From Candidatus Aenigmatarchaeota archaeon (GTDB lineage Archaea > Aenigmatarchaeota > Aenigmatarchaeia > QMZP01 > QMZT01), in the NCBI GenBank assembly GCA_016932735.1, contig JAFGCI010000008.1, forward strand, positions 1 through 64,000: DNA of 64,000 nt. Reading direction: 5' to 3'. The stretch's first letter is position 1; each line of letters starts with the position of its first letter. The translations under genes and the position numbers were made by a program. The notes beneath the pieces are model-generated. The model was not told the DNA's origin. It was given only the letters and a program-made list of their open reading frames with translations, and did no database searches. Positions 57,001 to 64,000 of the stretch are shown here, piece after piece.

Positions 57001-57939
57001 CTATACGGGAAGTATGCCCGTCCGCGCGAAGAAAAGGAATAACAGGAAAACTGCAGCAAGCATCATCATGACGTGCTTGCTTCCCGCTATCACGGAATTG
57101 TCTCCCAATTGGCCGGCGATGAGCCCCGTTGTAATTGACAGTATAATCATCATCGTGAAGAATATCGCCGTATAATAACAGCTTATGCTTCCGCTTTCTA
57201 TTGCCAGCGATGAGCATATGAGACCGAAGAACTCGCATGGGAAGAACATCGGTGTCCTCTGGCACGGATTGCCGAAATCGAATGCTATAAGCCCTCCCCC
57301 CTGACCGGCCGTGTTGCTCGTCATTATTGGAACCATTATGTAGATTATTGCAAGTGATATGGCAAGGAACATGAAGAATATGCCGTACATTATCATGACG
57401 TGCTGCTTGACCATGCCCTTCCTTTCTTCTTCTGCTTCCCGAAGGATGAGCATGTCCCTTGCTGTCGAGTTGAGGATGGCGGCAACGTCGCCTCCGGATT
57501 TGTAAGACTCATCAATTATGCTGACTACCTGAGCTATCAGGGAAGATTTATGGAATCTCTTCCCGAAAAGCTCCAGGCATCTCAGGAAAGGGACGCCCCA
57601 TGTAAGCCTGTTTCTGAAGCTCATTATATCTGAATTCATTTTGCCGTAGTTCGTCTTTGTTGCCATTTCTATTGCATCTTCAATTGTCATTCCGGATGCT
57701 TTGGAATTTGCTATATCCCTGATGAAGTTGGGGAATTCCCTCTCGATTGCGCGGAGCCACATGAATTCTGCATAGCTGTAAAGGAAGAACGGCCCGACAA
57801 CGATGAATATGCAGAGGACGCCTACATTGATTATCGTCCCGACGTCCTGAGTGATGAATGTTATAAGGACTATTAGTATCGTACTTATGATTATCGATAT
57901 CGCCAGTATCCTTCTCCTCTTATTGTTTTCTTCCGTCAT
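57001..57939 (-). CDS. GspF/TadC-type pilus platform protein, second of locus B
   Basis: 312 residues from the ATG at 57939 (SD TGAGGTTGAAT). Membrane helices at about 14-60 and 180-300. The cytoplasmic bundle EFPNFIRDIANSKASGMTIEDAIEMATKTNYGKM ... GVPFLRCLELFGKRFH ... ESYKSGGDVAAILNSTARDMLILREAEEERKGMVKQHVMIMY is the T2SSF domain. It pairs with the adjacent F-family protein to make a heteromeric platform turned by the ATPase upstream. Confidence 0.87.
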   Translation of the reverse strand: MTEENNKRRRILAISIIISTILIVLITFITQDVGTIINVGVLCIFIVVGPFFLYSYAEFMWLRAIEREFPNFIRDIANSKASGMTIEDAIEMATKTNYGKMNSDIMSFRNRLTWGVPFLRCLELFGKRFHKSSLIAQVVSIIDESYKSGGDVAAILNSTARDMLILREAEEERKGMVKQHVMIMYGIFFMFLAISLAIIYIMVPIMTSNTAGQGGGLIAFDFGNPCQRTPMFFPCEFFGLICSSLAIESGSISCYYTAIFFTMMIILSITTGLIAGQLGDNSVIAGSKHVMMMLAAVFLLFLFFARTGILPV

Positions 57940-57947
57940 ATTCAACC

Positions 57948-58799
57948 TCAGGCCTCAACAGGTGATAAGTTCTTTAACAGCACAAGGAATCCGACTGATA
58001 CCATTGGCGTGAAAAAGAATATAAGGAATGTCTGGATGAGCAGTATGCTTCCTCCTCCCATCGGCGACATTATTGATGTAAGTATTATGAAAAACAAAGT
58101 GCCGACTATTATCAGTGTAATGTATATCTCGGTATAGAACGTGACCTGATTGGAATAATCTTCCAGGATACGCCTGTACATCCCCATGAATTCCTTCGCC
58201 TTGCTGTTAAGATATTCCTCCATGTCCCCGCCGCGCGTGATTATTGAGAGCATTCCCCAGAGAAGCTCCGCGAACCTTGCTGATGCAGAGGCATTGGCCG
58301 CTTTTGCTATGCTTGAAGGGAGGTCCATGCCCAGCATTCTTACGTTCCTGTATATCCTTTCGCATTCCTTTCCGATCTCCCCCTTTTTCAGCGAGATTAT
58401 CTTGAATACTTCCACCGGTGGAATTCCTGATGAGGCTGTTGTCGCCATATGTATCGTCGTGAACGGAAGCTCCCTTTCAATCTTCTTTCTGATTCCGGCG
58501 CCTTTCATGTTCGGGTAATAATATCCGGCGAAAAATGTCCCGACCGCTGCCAGGATTGCTATTATTATGGAGAACGTATATGCGTAAAGGCCGTATTGTG
58601 TGATTATCGTCAGAAAAAATGACGCTACTATCATGACAATTGAGAATGATATGAATGAAAAGAATATCAGCAGGGAGAGGAAATCCTTTATCTTATAATC
58701 CATCCTGGCTCTTTTCATCTGTATTTTAAGGTTCTCAAAATAATCGAGGTATGGCTCTATGACTTTTCCGAAGAGCTTTGTATAAAATTTATCAGCCAT
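57948..58799 (-). CDS. GspF/TadB-type pilus platform protein, first of locus B
   Basis: 283 residues from MADKFYTKLFGKVIEPYLDYFENLKIQMKRARM (SD GAGGTCCGCTTT). T2SSF pattern: ERELPFTTIHMATTASSGIPPVEVFKIISLKKGEIGKECERIYRNVRMLGMDLPSSIAKAANASASARFAELLWGMLSIITRGGDMEEYLNSKAKEFM. Four membrane helices. It is the partner of the following F-family protein. Confidence 0.87.
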   Translation of the reverse strand: MADKFYTKLFGKVIEPYLDYFENLKIQMKRARMDYKIKDFLSLLIFFSFISFSIVMIVASFFLTIITQYGLYAYTFSIIIAILAAVGTFFAGYYYPNMKGAGIRKKIERELPFTTIHMATTASSGIPPVEVFKIISLKKGEIGKECERIYRNVRMLGMDLPSSIAKAANASASARFAELLWGMLSIITRGGDMEEYLNSKAKEFMGMYRRILEDYSNQVTFYTEIYITLIIVGTLFFIILTSIMSPMGGGSILLIQTFLIFFFTPMVSVGFLVLLKNLSPVEA

Positions 58800-58809
58800 A
58801 AAGCGGACC

Positions 58810-60654
58810 TCATGCACCTTCATCTACTCTGGCCAATAACTTCTCGGGGTTTGAGTAGTACTGGTTAATCAGGTCTGTAAATTCCTTGTAATCATAAATC
58901 TTCCTGTCATGCATCCACTCCAGGACAGCCTTCCTTCTTCCTATCTCATTAATTATTTCCGTTTCCTTCATCGCAGTCATTTCAGCTATGTCATGCATGA
59001 CTTTGGATTCGTTGACGCTTTCGAATTTGTCGCCTATGGATTTCCACTTGAAGACTGTGTTGGCGACAGGCCTTTCTTTCTCGACTCCGGTTATCTCGAG
59101 AATTTCGTTTACTTTTCTCATATAATTCTTTTCGATTTTCACCTGTGTAAGGAAGATAATTATGTCTATGTTCTCAATCAGCGTCGCAGGCAGGGATATC
59201 GGCGGAGTGACCAGCCTGTCTATCAGCTGCGGAAGAGATGCTGCATGGATGGTCGCCAGGCCGGAATGTCCCGTTGCAATCTGCTGGAAGAGTACGTATG
59301 CTTCTTTTCCCCTCACCTCGCCGACTATTATGTAGTCGGGCCTCTGCCTCAGGGATTCTTTCAGAAGGTCGAAAAGGCTGACCTCTCCTATCTTGGAGCC
59401 TTCGCCTGAGAGCGGAGTCCTTGCAACCTCGGGAACCCAGTGCGGATGCGACAGCCTGAGTTCCGGCGTGTCCTCGATTGACACGACCTTGAGTGATGGC
59501 TTGAGAAATAAGGATAAAGCATTAAGGAATGATGTTTTTCCCGTTGCCGTTCCGCCTGAAATGAGTATTGACTTCCTGTTCTCAATGGCCAGCCAGAGGT
59601 ATGCAAGCATTGTGGAGTCGGCTGTTCCCTTATCAACCAGATGTATTGGTGTCAGGGGCATCGCAGTGAATTTTCTTATTGTGAAATTGGAACCCTTCAT
59701 GGCTATGTCAGTTCCAAGGGTTGCCTGAACCCTTGATCCGTCCGGCAGTCCGCCGTTAACAAGCGGCTCGGAGACAGAGACAGAACGTCCGCACTTCTGC
59801 GAAAGCTTCATCACGAACATGTCGAGGTCTTCCTTGTCATCAAAAGATACATTGGTTTTGAGCGAGTTTAGTTTAGGGTCTCTGTGATATACATAAATCG
59901 GGACATTGGTTCCATCGCAAGAGATGTCTTCTATGTCAGCATCCTGCATCAACGACTCAATCTTTCCGAGCCCTATAACATCCCTCTCAATGTAATATTC
60001 CAGAATGTCTATTTTTCCGGGCGGAAGATTCTGCTGTTCAGAGAGTATGTTCCTTATCTCGGATTTCAGAAGGTTCTTAGCCTTGACCTCTCCGATTTTA
60101 ACAAAATTGACATCCAGCCTTTCCTCTAATTCCTTTTTAGTGTCCTCTATGACCTTCCTGTCCATAGCAGAAATGGGCGGCTCTATGATGTTATAGACCA
60201 GGGATTTCAGTTTTGGGTCCCATTCAATCCTGGCGAATGCATAAACTCTTTCATCTGCCTTCGGAACCAGTGGTATAAGCGGATAAGAAAGCTTGAAATT
60301 TTCGAGTTCATGCGGATTATCTTCGTCCGGCATGAATGAAAAAGAACCTCCCTGACCAACCTTGGCCATGTCTATCCCCTTGCTGACCGGAGCCCTTTTG
60401 ACTATATCTGTATCTTCTTCCCCTTCTGTTCCTCTGAATCCTTTCCCTCTTATCAGGAGATCGTTTCCCCTGATGGTTGCATTGTTAAGAATGATGTTGG
60501 TCGTGGCTCCACCACTGACTTCTGTTTTTTCTTTTTTCCTGTTTTCCATGGCCCGGACAAGGCTCTGAACAATGGGTCTTGCCCCCCTTATCTGCTTTAT
60601 TCTCGAATTAGAAATCCCTGTCTGCTTTTTCTTTACCTTGCGAAGCCGTATCAT
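58810..60654 (-). CDS. Type II/IV secretion (archaellum/pilus) ATPase
   Basis: 614 residues. The N-terminal 130 contain disordered charged sequence. Then the GspE/TadA fold: LSEQQNLPPGKIDILEYYIERDVIGLGKIESLMQDADIEDISCDGTNVPIYVYHRDPKL, Walker A LISGGTATGKTSFLNAL, Asp box IEDTPELRL, DYIIVGEVRGKEAYVLFQQIATGHSGLATIHAAS (Walker B and His box). It hydrolyses ATP to polymerise or retract pilins. It may serve the pilin genes of loci A and C, which lack an ATPase. Confidence 0.94.
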   Translation of the reverse strand: MIRLRKVKKKQTGISNSRIKQIRGARPIVQSLVRAMENRKKEKTEVSGGATTNIILNNATIRGNDLLIRGKGFRGTEGEEDTDIVKRAPVSKGIDMAKVGQGGSFSFMPDEDNPHELENFKLSYPLIPLVPKADERVYAFARIEWDPKLKSLVYNIIEPPISAMDRKVIEDTKKELEERLDVNFVKIGEVKAKNLLKSEIRNILSEQQNLPPGKIDILEYYIERDVIGLGKIESLMQDADIEDISCDGTNVPIYVYHRDPKLNSLKTNVSFDDKEDLDMFVMKLSQKCGRSVSVSEPLVNGGLPDGSRVQATLGTDIAMKGSNFTIRKFTAMPLTPIHLVDKGTADSTMLAYLWLAIENRKSILISGGTATGKTSFLNALSLFLKPSLKVVSIEDTPELRLSHPHWVPEVARTPLSGEGSKIGEVSLFDLLKESLRQRPDYIIVGEVRGKEAYVLFQQIATGHSGLATIHAASLPQLIDRLVTPPISLPATLIENIDIIIFLTQVKIEKNYMRKVNEILEITGVEKERPVANTVFKWKSIGDKFESVNESKVMHDIAEMTAMKETEIINEIGRRKAVLEWMHDRKIYDYKEFTDLINQYYSNPEKLLARVDEGA

Positions 60655-60692
60655 GAAATCCCCAACCTGACCTATATAATTATTTTCCCGCT

Positions 60693-61145
60693 CTATATAT
60701 TAATTGTATTGATTCCTATTTCATTTCCGCGCTTGTATATCATCAGCTTTCTCGAGACGCTTGCAATAGAGTTTTCTCTTATTGTAAGACCATGGCCAGT
60801 CATTATGCCGTAGAGGTTTGATGACACCTTTATCCCCTCGGGAATCGTCTCGAGTTCAATGCCGTTGTCACCAAGACTTATGGTATAATAGTACTTTTCG
60901 TTTATTTTCTCAGGTATGTTGATATTCACGCTGACATTCCCTTCTATCTTCGATATGTCCATTATGGTGGAAGCTATGTAATCAAGGGTCTCTGCCATAT
61001 GGTCCCTGCTTGTTATATCCAATGCAACGTTCTGATAGTAATTAAATATGAAAAAGGAGGAGATGAATATTGCAATGCCTATCCCGAAAAGCATGACCTC
61101 CTCAAAAACAGCTGTCTGGCCTTTCATTGAACGGCGCTTCATCAT
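60693..61145 (-). CDS. Pilin-like protein of locus B
   Basis: 150 residues. KRRSMKG-QTAVFEEVMLFGIGIAIFISSFFIFNYY is a good class III signal peptide with a basic segment, Gly at -1 and hydrophobic helix. The ectodomain has no Cys and no recognised domain. ATGA overlap with the PQQ-type gene. Likely the pilin polymerised by the ATPase encoded next. Confidence 0.77.
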   Translation of the reverse strand: MMKRRSMKGQTAVFEEVMLFGIGIAIFISSFFIFNYYQNVALDITSRDHMAETLDYIASTIMDISKIEGNVSVNINIPEKINEKYYYTISLGDNGIELETIPEGIKVSSNLYGIMTGHGLTIRENSIASVSRKLMIYKRGNEIGINTINI

Positions 61146-62491
61146 ATATTATAATAGGAAAGGCGGGTATTTAATTGAAAGATCGGAGACCCGAAATTCA
61201 TAGCTTCATCAAATAAAACCAGATCCGTCGTATACTCTGACTTGTGGGCATATTCCGATTTAGTCACATACTCAGACTTTTCCCCGTAATCCGACAGGTT
61301 TATAGTCTGCGTCCTTCCTGAGTATTTGTCTTCGGACACTGCGCTCTCAATCGACTCTGCCGATTTCTTGACGACTGCCTCGTATTCCTTGTCGACGGGA
61401 ATTATGGGTGACATGGACTCAGTGCTCGTCGTGAACCTCCACAGCTCATTTCCTTCAACATCGAGACAGTATAAATGACAGTCCATAGAACCGAAATAAA
61501 TTTTTCCTTTGATGATTTCGGGCTCGTCATATGTTCCGCCGCTTATCTTGAATCTCCAGATCTCGTTTCCGGAAAAATCGAAATGGTAAAGGTTGCCGTC
61601 CTCCGAACCAAAGTACAGGCCGGATTCGTAAACCATTATTTTTGTCACGAAGCCTCCGACCTTCTTCTTCCAGAGCTCTCTGCCCTTCATCGTCAATGCG
61701 ATTATGTATCCTTCCCTGTCAGACCAGTACATGACATCATTCCAAATCCTCGGAATTGAATGCGATGCATATTTTCCGGACTTGTATCTCCAGACTTCTT
61801 TTCCGTCGTCGAACCTGACAGCGTAAAGATAATTGTCATGCGACGGGAAGTAGATTACATCATCATGGACGAGCGGGGGCCTTCCTGTATGGATTTCGGC
61901 TCCCGTTTTGAATCTCCATGTTTCCTGACCGGTCTTTGCATTGAGCCTGTACATGTTTCCGTCATATGATGAGACCAGCACGCTATCTTTATGTGTTGTA
62001 GGCATCGCTCCTATATGGTCGCCCGTCTTGAATCTCCAGACTTCATTTCCTGTTTCCGAGTCCAGACAATAAAAGTAGCTGTCCCTTGAACCAACATAAA
62101 CATAATCCTTCCAGAAGCATGCAGAACAGAAAATCTTGTCTCCGGTCTCGAAAGACCATATCAATGAACCCGTAACCTCATCGATACAATAGAACCTGTT
62201 ATCAAACGAGCCTGCATAAACCTTTCCGTCTCTCACTTCCGGCTTTGCAAAACACTGTGCATTCGTCCGGAATTTCCATAATGTTTCACCTGAAATCATG
62301 TCGACACAGTATATGTATCCGTCTCCTGCGCCGAAAAAGATCTTCCCGTTCTTCTTCTCAGTGAAGAGTATGCTTCCCCCTTCTCCTATCTTCCAGACCC
62401 TTTCCATCTTTCCCGTCTTCTTTAATTCAATGTTTTCGGCTTCCACTGAGAAGCTTCCGAATCCGGAATCAAGGTCAAAATTGAAATCCAT
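61142..62491 (-). CDS. PQQ/WD-like beta-propeller repeat protein
   Basis: 449 residues. Eight or more repeats of the type 'GNEVWRFKTGDHIGAMPTTHKDSVLVSSYDGNMYRLNAKTGQ' spanning about 20-370: the PQQ-enzyme repeat of a beta-propeller. There is no signal peptide, so it is cytoplasmic or exported in some other way. A low-complexity end follows (TKSEYAHKSEYTTDLV). As first gene of the pilus operon it may sense a ligand or act as a scaffold on the ATPase. No enzymatic residues can be assigned. Confidence 0.85.
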   Translation of the reverse strand: MDFNFDLDSGFGSFSVEAENIELKKTGKMERVWKIGEGGSILFTEKKNGKIFFGAGDGYIYCVDMISGETLWKFRTNAQCFAKPEVRDGKVYAGSFDNRFYCIDEVTGSLIWSFETGDKIFCSACFWKDYVYVGSRDSYFYCLDSETGNEVWRFKTGDHIGAMPTTHKDSVLVSSYDGNMYRLNAKTGQETWRFKTGAEIHTGRPPLVHDDVIYFPSHDNYLYAVRFDDGKEVWRYKSGKYASHSIPRIWNDVMYWSDREGYIIALTMKGRELWKKKVGGFVTKIMVYESGLYFGSEDGNLYHFDFSGNEIWRFKISGGTYDEPEIIKGKIYFGSMDCHLYCLDVEGNELWRFTTSTESMSPIIPVDKEYEAVVKKSAESIESAVSEDKYSGRTQTINLSDYGEKSEYVTKSEYAHKSEYTTDLVLFDEAMNFGSPIFQLNTRLSYYNI

Positions 62492-62602
62492 TTTGAGAAA
62501 TTGGGAAAAGGTTTTAAATGGTTACTTTTCACTTTTCATGAGGTTTCCTCACCAATAAAAACCACGGCATCAATTCTATGATAGAAAATTAATGGTAGTT
62601 AT

Positions 62603-63766
62603 ATGATTGAGATAATCCTTTTGCTTGTAGGTCTGATTGTTGGCTTTCTGGCCGGAATCTTTTATGGAAAATCGAGAGCATACAAGTCGGCAGACCTCTC
62701 GACGCAGGTATCCTCCATAACCGGCCTGACCACACAGATTGCTGAAATGAAGGTAAAATTTGAGGAAGTTGAGAATAACAGGCAACTTCTGGAAGCTGAA
62801 AGGGAGAAGACTGCAGAGGAGAAAGAGAAAAGGATCAAAGAGTTCATGGATAATGTCCATAAGTTATTCAATGAACAGTCTGAAAAAAACAAACTGACGG
62901 ATGAGGAGAAAGAAAAGAGGATTATAGATCTGATGGAACAGACAAAAAAGTTCTTTGAGGAACAAAAGGATAACACGCAGAAATTCCTTCTTGAACAGGG
63001 GAAGACGCGTGAGGAAGCGGAGAAGAAAAGAGATGCACAAATCGAGGATATGAAAAAGATAATAACAACTTTTACCAAGGCTGTGTCGGGGACAAAAACA
63101 AGAGGACTCATGGGTGAAGAGCTTTTGAAAGATGTCCTGAGCAATTCGATAAAGGCGGAAGTTGTAAAGTATAATCTTAAGACAGAAAATGGTGAAGTCG
63201 AGTTCGCATGGAACCTTGAGGACGGAAAATATATACCAATAGACTCAAAGCTTCCTGATGTATTCGAGACAATCGGGAAGTACAACTCAGCAGAAGACCA
63301 GGAGGAAAGGAAAGGTTATAAAAAAGAGATAATCGAGAAGACCAAAAAGGAGATAAGAAGGATCCAGAAATACCAGAATCTCTCAAACACTATAGGGAAC
63401 TGTTTGTTGGTAGTCCCGGAAGGCGTTCTTGAAATAGCTCCGGAACTTGTCGGACTCGGGAAGGAAGATAATGTTTTCGTCTGCAGCTACAAAGATGTGT
63501 TCCCGATAGCGCATGTTCTTCATGACCAGTACATAAGGCTCAAGGAAGAAGGGGACATAGGAAAATACAAGCAGATAGTAGAATCGCTCTTCCAGATACT
63601 GGATAAAATCAGCAAGAAGACAAAGACTATAGAAACAGCGCTGACGCAGATCAAGAATGCTAATGAAGACATAAAAGATGAGATAATAAAGGGACAGAGA
63701 CAAGAAGCGGAAGGCAAGAGGAGGCAGAGCAGCCTCGTGGGTGTATTCTCCCCAAAATCAGAATAG
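62603..63766 (+). CDS. rmuC: RmuC-family DNA recombination protein
   Basis: 387 residues. N-terminal membrane helix (IEIILLLVGLIVGFLAGIFYG), a long coiled coil (about 45-165, AEREKTAEEKEKRIKEFMDNVHKLF), then the RmuC core: KTRGLMGEELLKDVLSNSI, GEVEFAWNLEDGKYIPIDSKLPDVFETIGKYNSAEDQEERKGYKKEIIEKTKKEI and VVPEGVLEIAPELVGLGKEDNVFVCSYKDVFPIAHVL. The fold is a PD-(D/E)XK nuclease; RmuC limits inversions at short repeats. It is longer in coiled coil than is minimal for the family. Confidence 0.9.
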   Translation: MIEIILLLVGLIVGFLAGIFYGKSRAYKSADLSTQVSSITGLTTQIAEMKVKFEEVENNRQLLEAEREKTAEEKEKRIKEFMDNVHKLFNEQSEKNKLTDEEKEKRIIDLMEQTKKFFEEQKDNTQKFLLEQGKTREEAEKKRDAQIEDMKKIITTFTKAVSGTKTRGLMGEELLKDVLSNSIKAEVVKYNLKTENGEVEFAWNLEDGKYIPIDSKLPDVFETIGKYNSAEDQEERKGYKKEIIEKTKKEIRRIQKYQNLSNTIGNCLLVVPEGVLEIAPELVGLGKEDNVFVCSYKDVFPIAHVLHDQYIRLKEEGDIGKYKQIVESLFQILDKISKKTKTIETALTQIKNANEDIKDEIIKGQRQEAEGKRRQSSLVGVFSPKSE

Positions 63767-64000
63767 CGGCTTCTTTATGAACCTGTCAAAAAGTAATGCG
63801 TAGACAGCCGCTCCGATTACCCCTGTCACCAATGACAGCGTTATTCCTGCAAACAAGAGATCTGCGCTCGCAACAAATATAGAAGGCAATACTCCTGTCA
63901 CGATTAATATTATGATGGAGAGTATGAAAGACTTAAGGAAAGGGGTTCTTCCGGGGAGCTTGTCCCATAGGAATGCAAGTATGAATCCGATGATTGCTCC
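63758..64000 (-). CDS. C-terminal part of a membrane protein, N-terminus beyond window
   Basis: Open frame from the right edge to a TGA at 63758, 80 residues: GAIIGFILAFLWDKLPGRTPFLKSFILSIIILIVTGVLPSIFVASADLLFAGITLSLVTGVIGAAVYALLFDRFIKKPLF. Three hydrophobic helices. It overlaps the end of rmuC by 9 bp. No family recognised from this fragment. Confidence 0.65.
   Translation of the reverse strand, partial: GAIIGFILAFLWDKLPGRTPFLKSFILSIIILIVTGVLPSIFVASADLLFAGITLSLVTGVIGAAVYALLFDRFIKKPLF

Noticed and set aside
1-64000. CRISPR array
   Set aside because: No stretch of regularly spaced direct repeats with unique spacers was seen; the hairpin elements at 4.5 and 55.5 kb have no such periodicity.

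Overview
The window is archaeal. It carries archaeal-type S13, S4, S11 and L3, the tRNA ribose methylase aTrm56, the wyosine enzyme Taw1, an archaeal FAD synthase, a DUF63 membrane protein, class III (archaellin/pilin-type) signal peptides, TATA-box promoters with several apparently leaderless starts, and intron-containing tRNA genes with introns in the T loop. Dense packing, scattered ribosomal operons and many surface proteins of unknown family suggest a DPANN-type archaeon. I cannot fix the phylum from sequence alone.

Layout. 1-8.2 kb (minus): pilus-like locus A, with a fused double GspF/TadC membrane protein, a series of pilin-like proteins, a lipoprotein and a large Cys-rich surface protein running off the left edge. 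8.3-11.9 kb: HAD hydrolase, small proteins, aTrm56, and a cysteine synthase preceded by a 20-codon, 8-Cys open frame behind its own TATA box, which looks like a cysteine-sensing leader peptide. 12.1-14.7 kb: S13-S4-S11-L3. 14.8-17.2 kb: AT-rich PIN-GNAT-PUA-like protein with an ASCH-like partner. 17.3-23 kb: DEAD-box helicase, tautomerase, two ATP-grasp enzymes and a methyltransferase. 23,129-25,040: a complete insertion sequence with 23-bp perfect terminal inverted repeats, 8-bp target duplications, an IS6/IS240-like transposase, a membrane-protein passenger and an AbrB-like gene, sitting just upstream of dinB.

25-38 kb: dinB, a PD-(D/E)XK-like protein, tRNA-Pro (T-loop intron), an aminotransferase, a pyrE homologue, then pilus-like locus C (29.9-36.2 kb, plus): six tightly packed secreted or membrane-anchored proteins including a pilin-metalloprotease fusion and a VWA protein. 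ScpA and a tRNA-Glu with two introns follow, then a peroxiredoxin next to two ferritin-like half proteins. 39.2-44.5 kb (minus) is an accessory module of very small membrane proteins, two of which share a paralogous charged N-terminus. It has two copies of a GTTCTAAATYAGAAC operator and an Lrp-type regulator, and is bracketed by imperfect direct repeats.

44.6-64 kb: an Mrr-like nuclease, nucleotide enzymes (HAM1, Tmk), Taw1, a HisB-fold protein without the usual metal-binding histidines, the DUF5320/DUF134/ferritin-like/NifX/MinD-ferredoxin cluster with palindromic operators, an agmatinase-family enzyme, RibL, DUF63, pilus-like locus B (secretion ATPase, two GspF proteins, a pilin and a PQQ-type propeller protein), rmuC, and the end of a membrane-protein gene cut by the right edge. 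A hairpin element with a shared core occurs at 4.5 kb and 55.5 kb. Nucleotide sequences were translated and folded by eye, and all family assignments come from motif recognition, not from searches.
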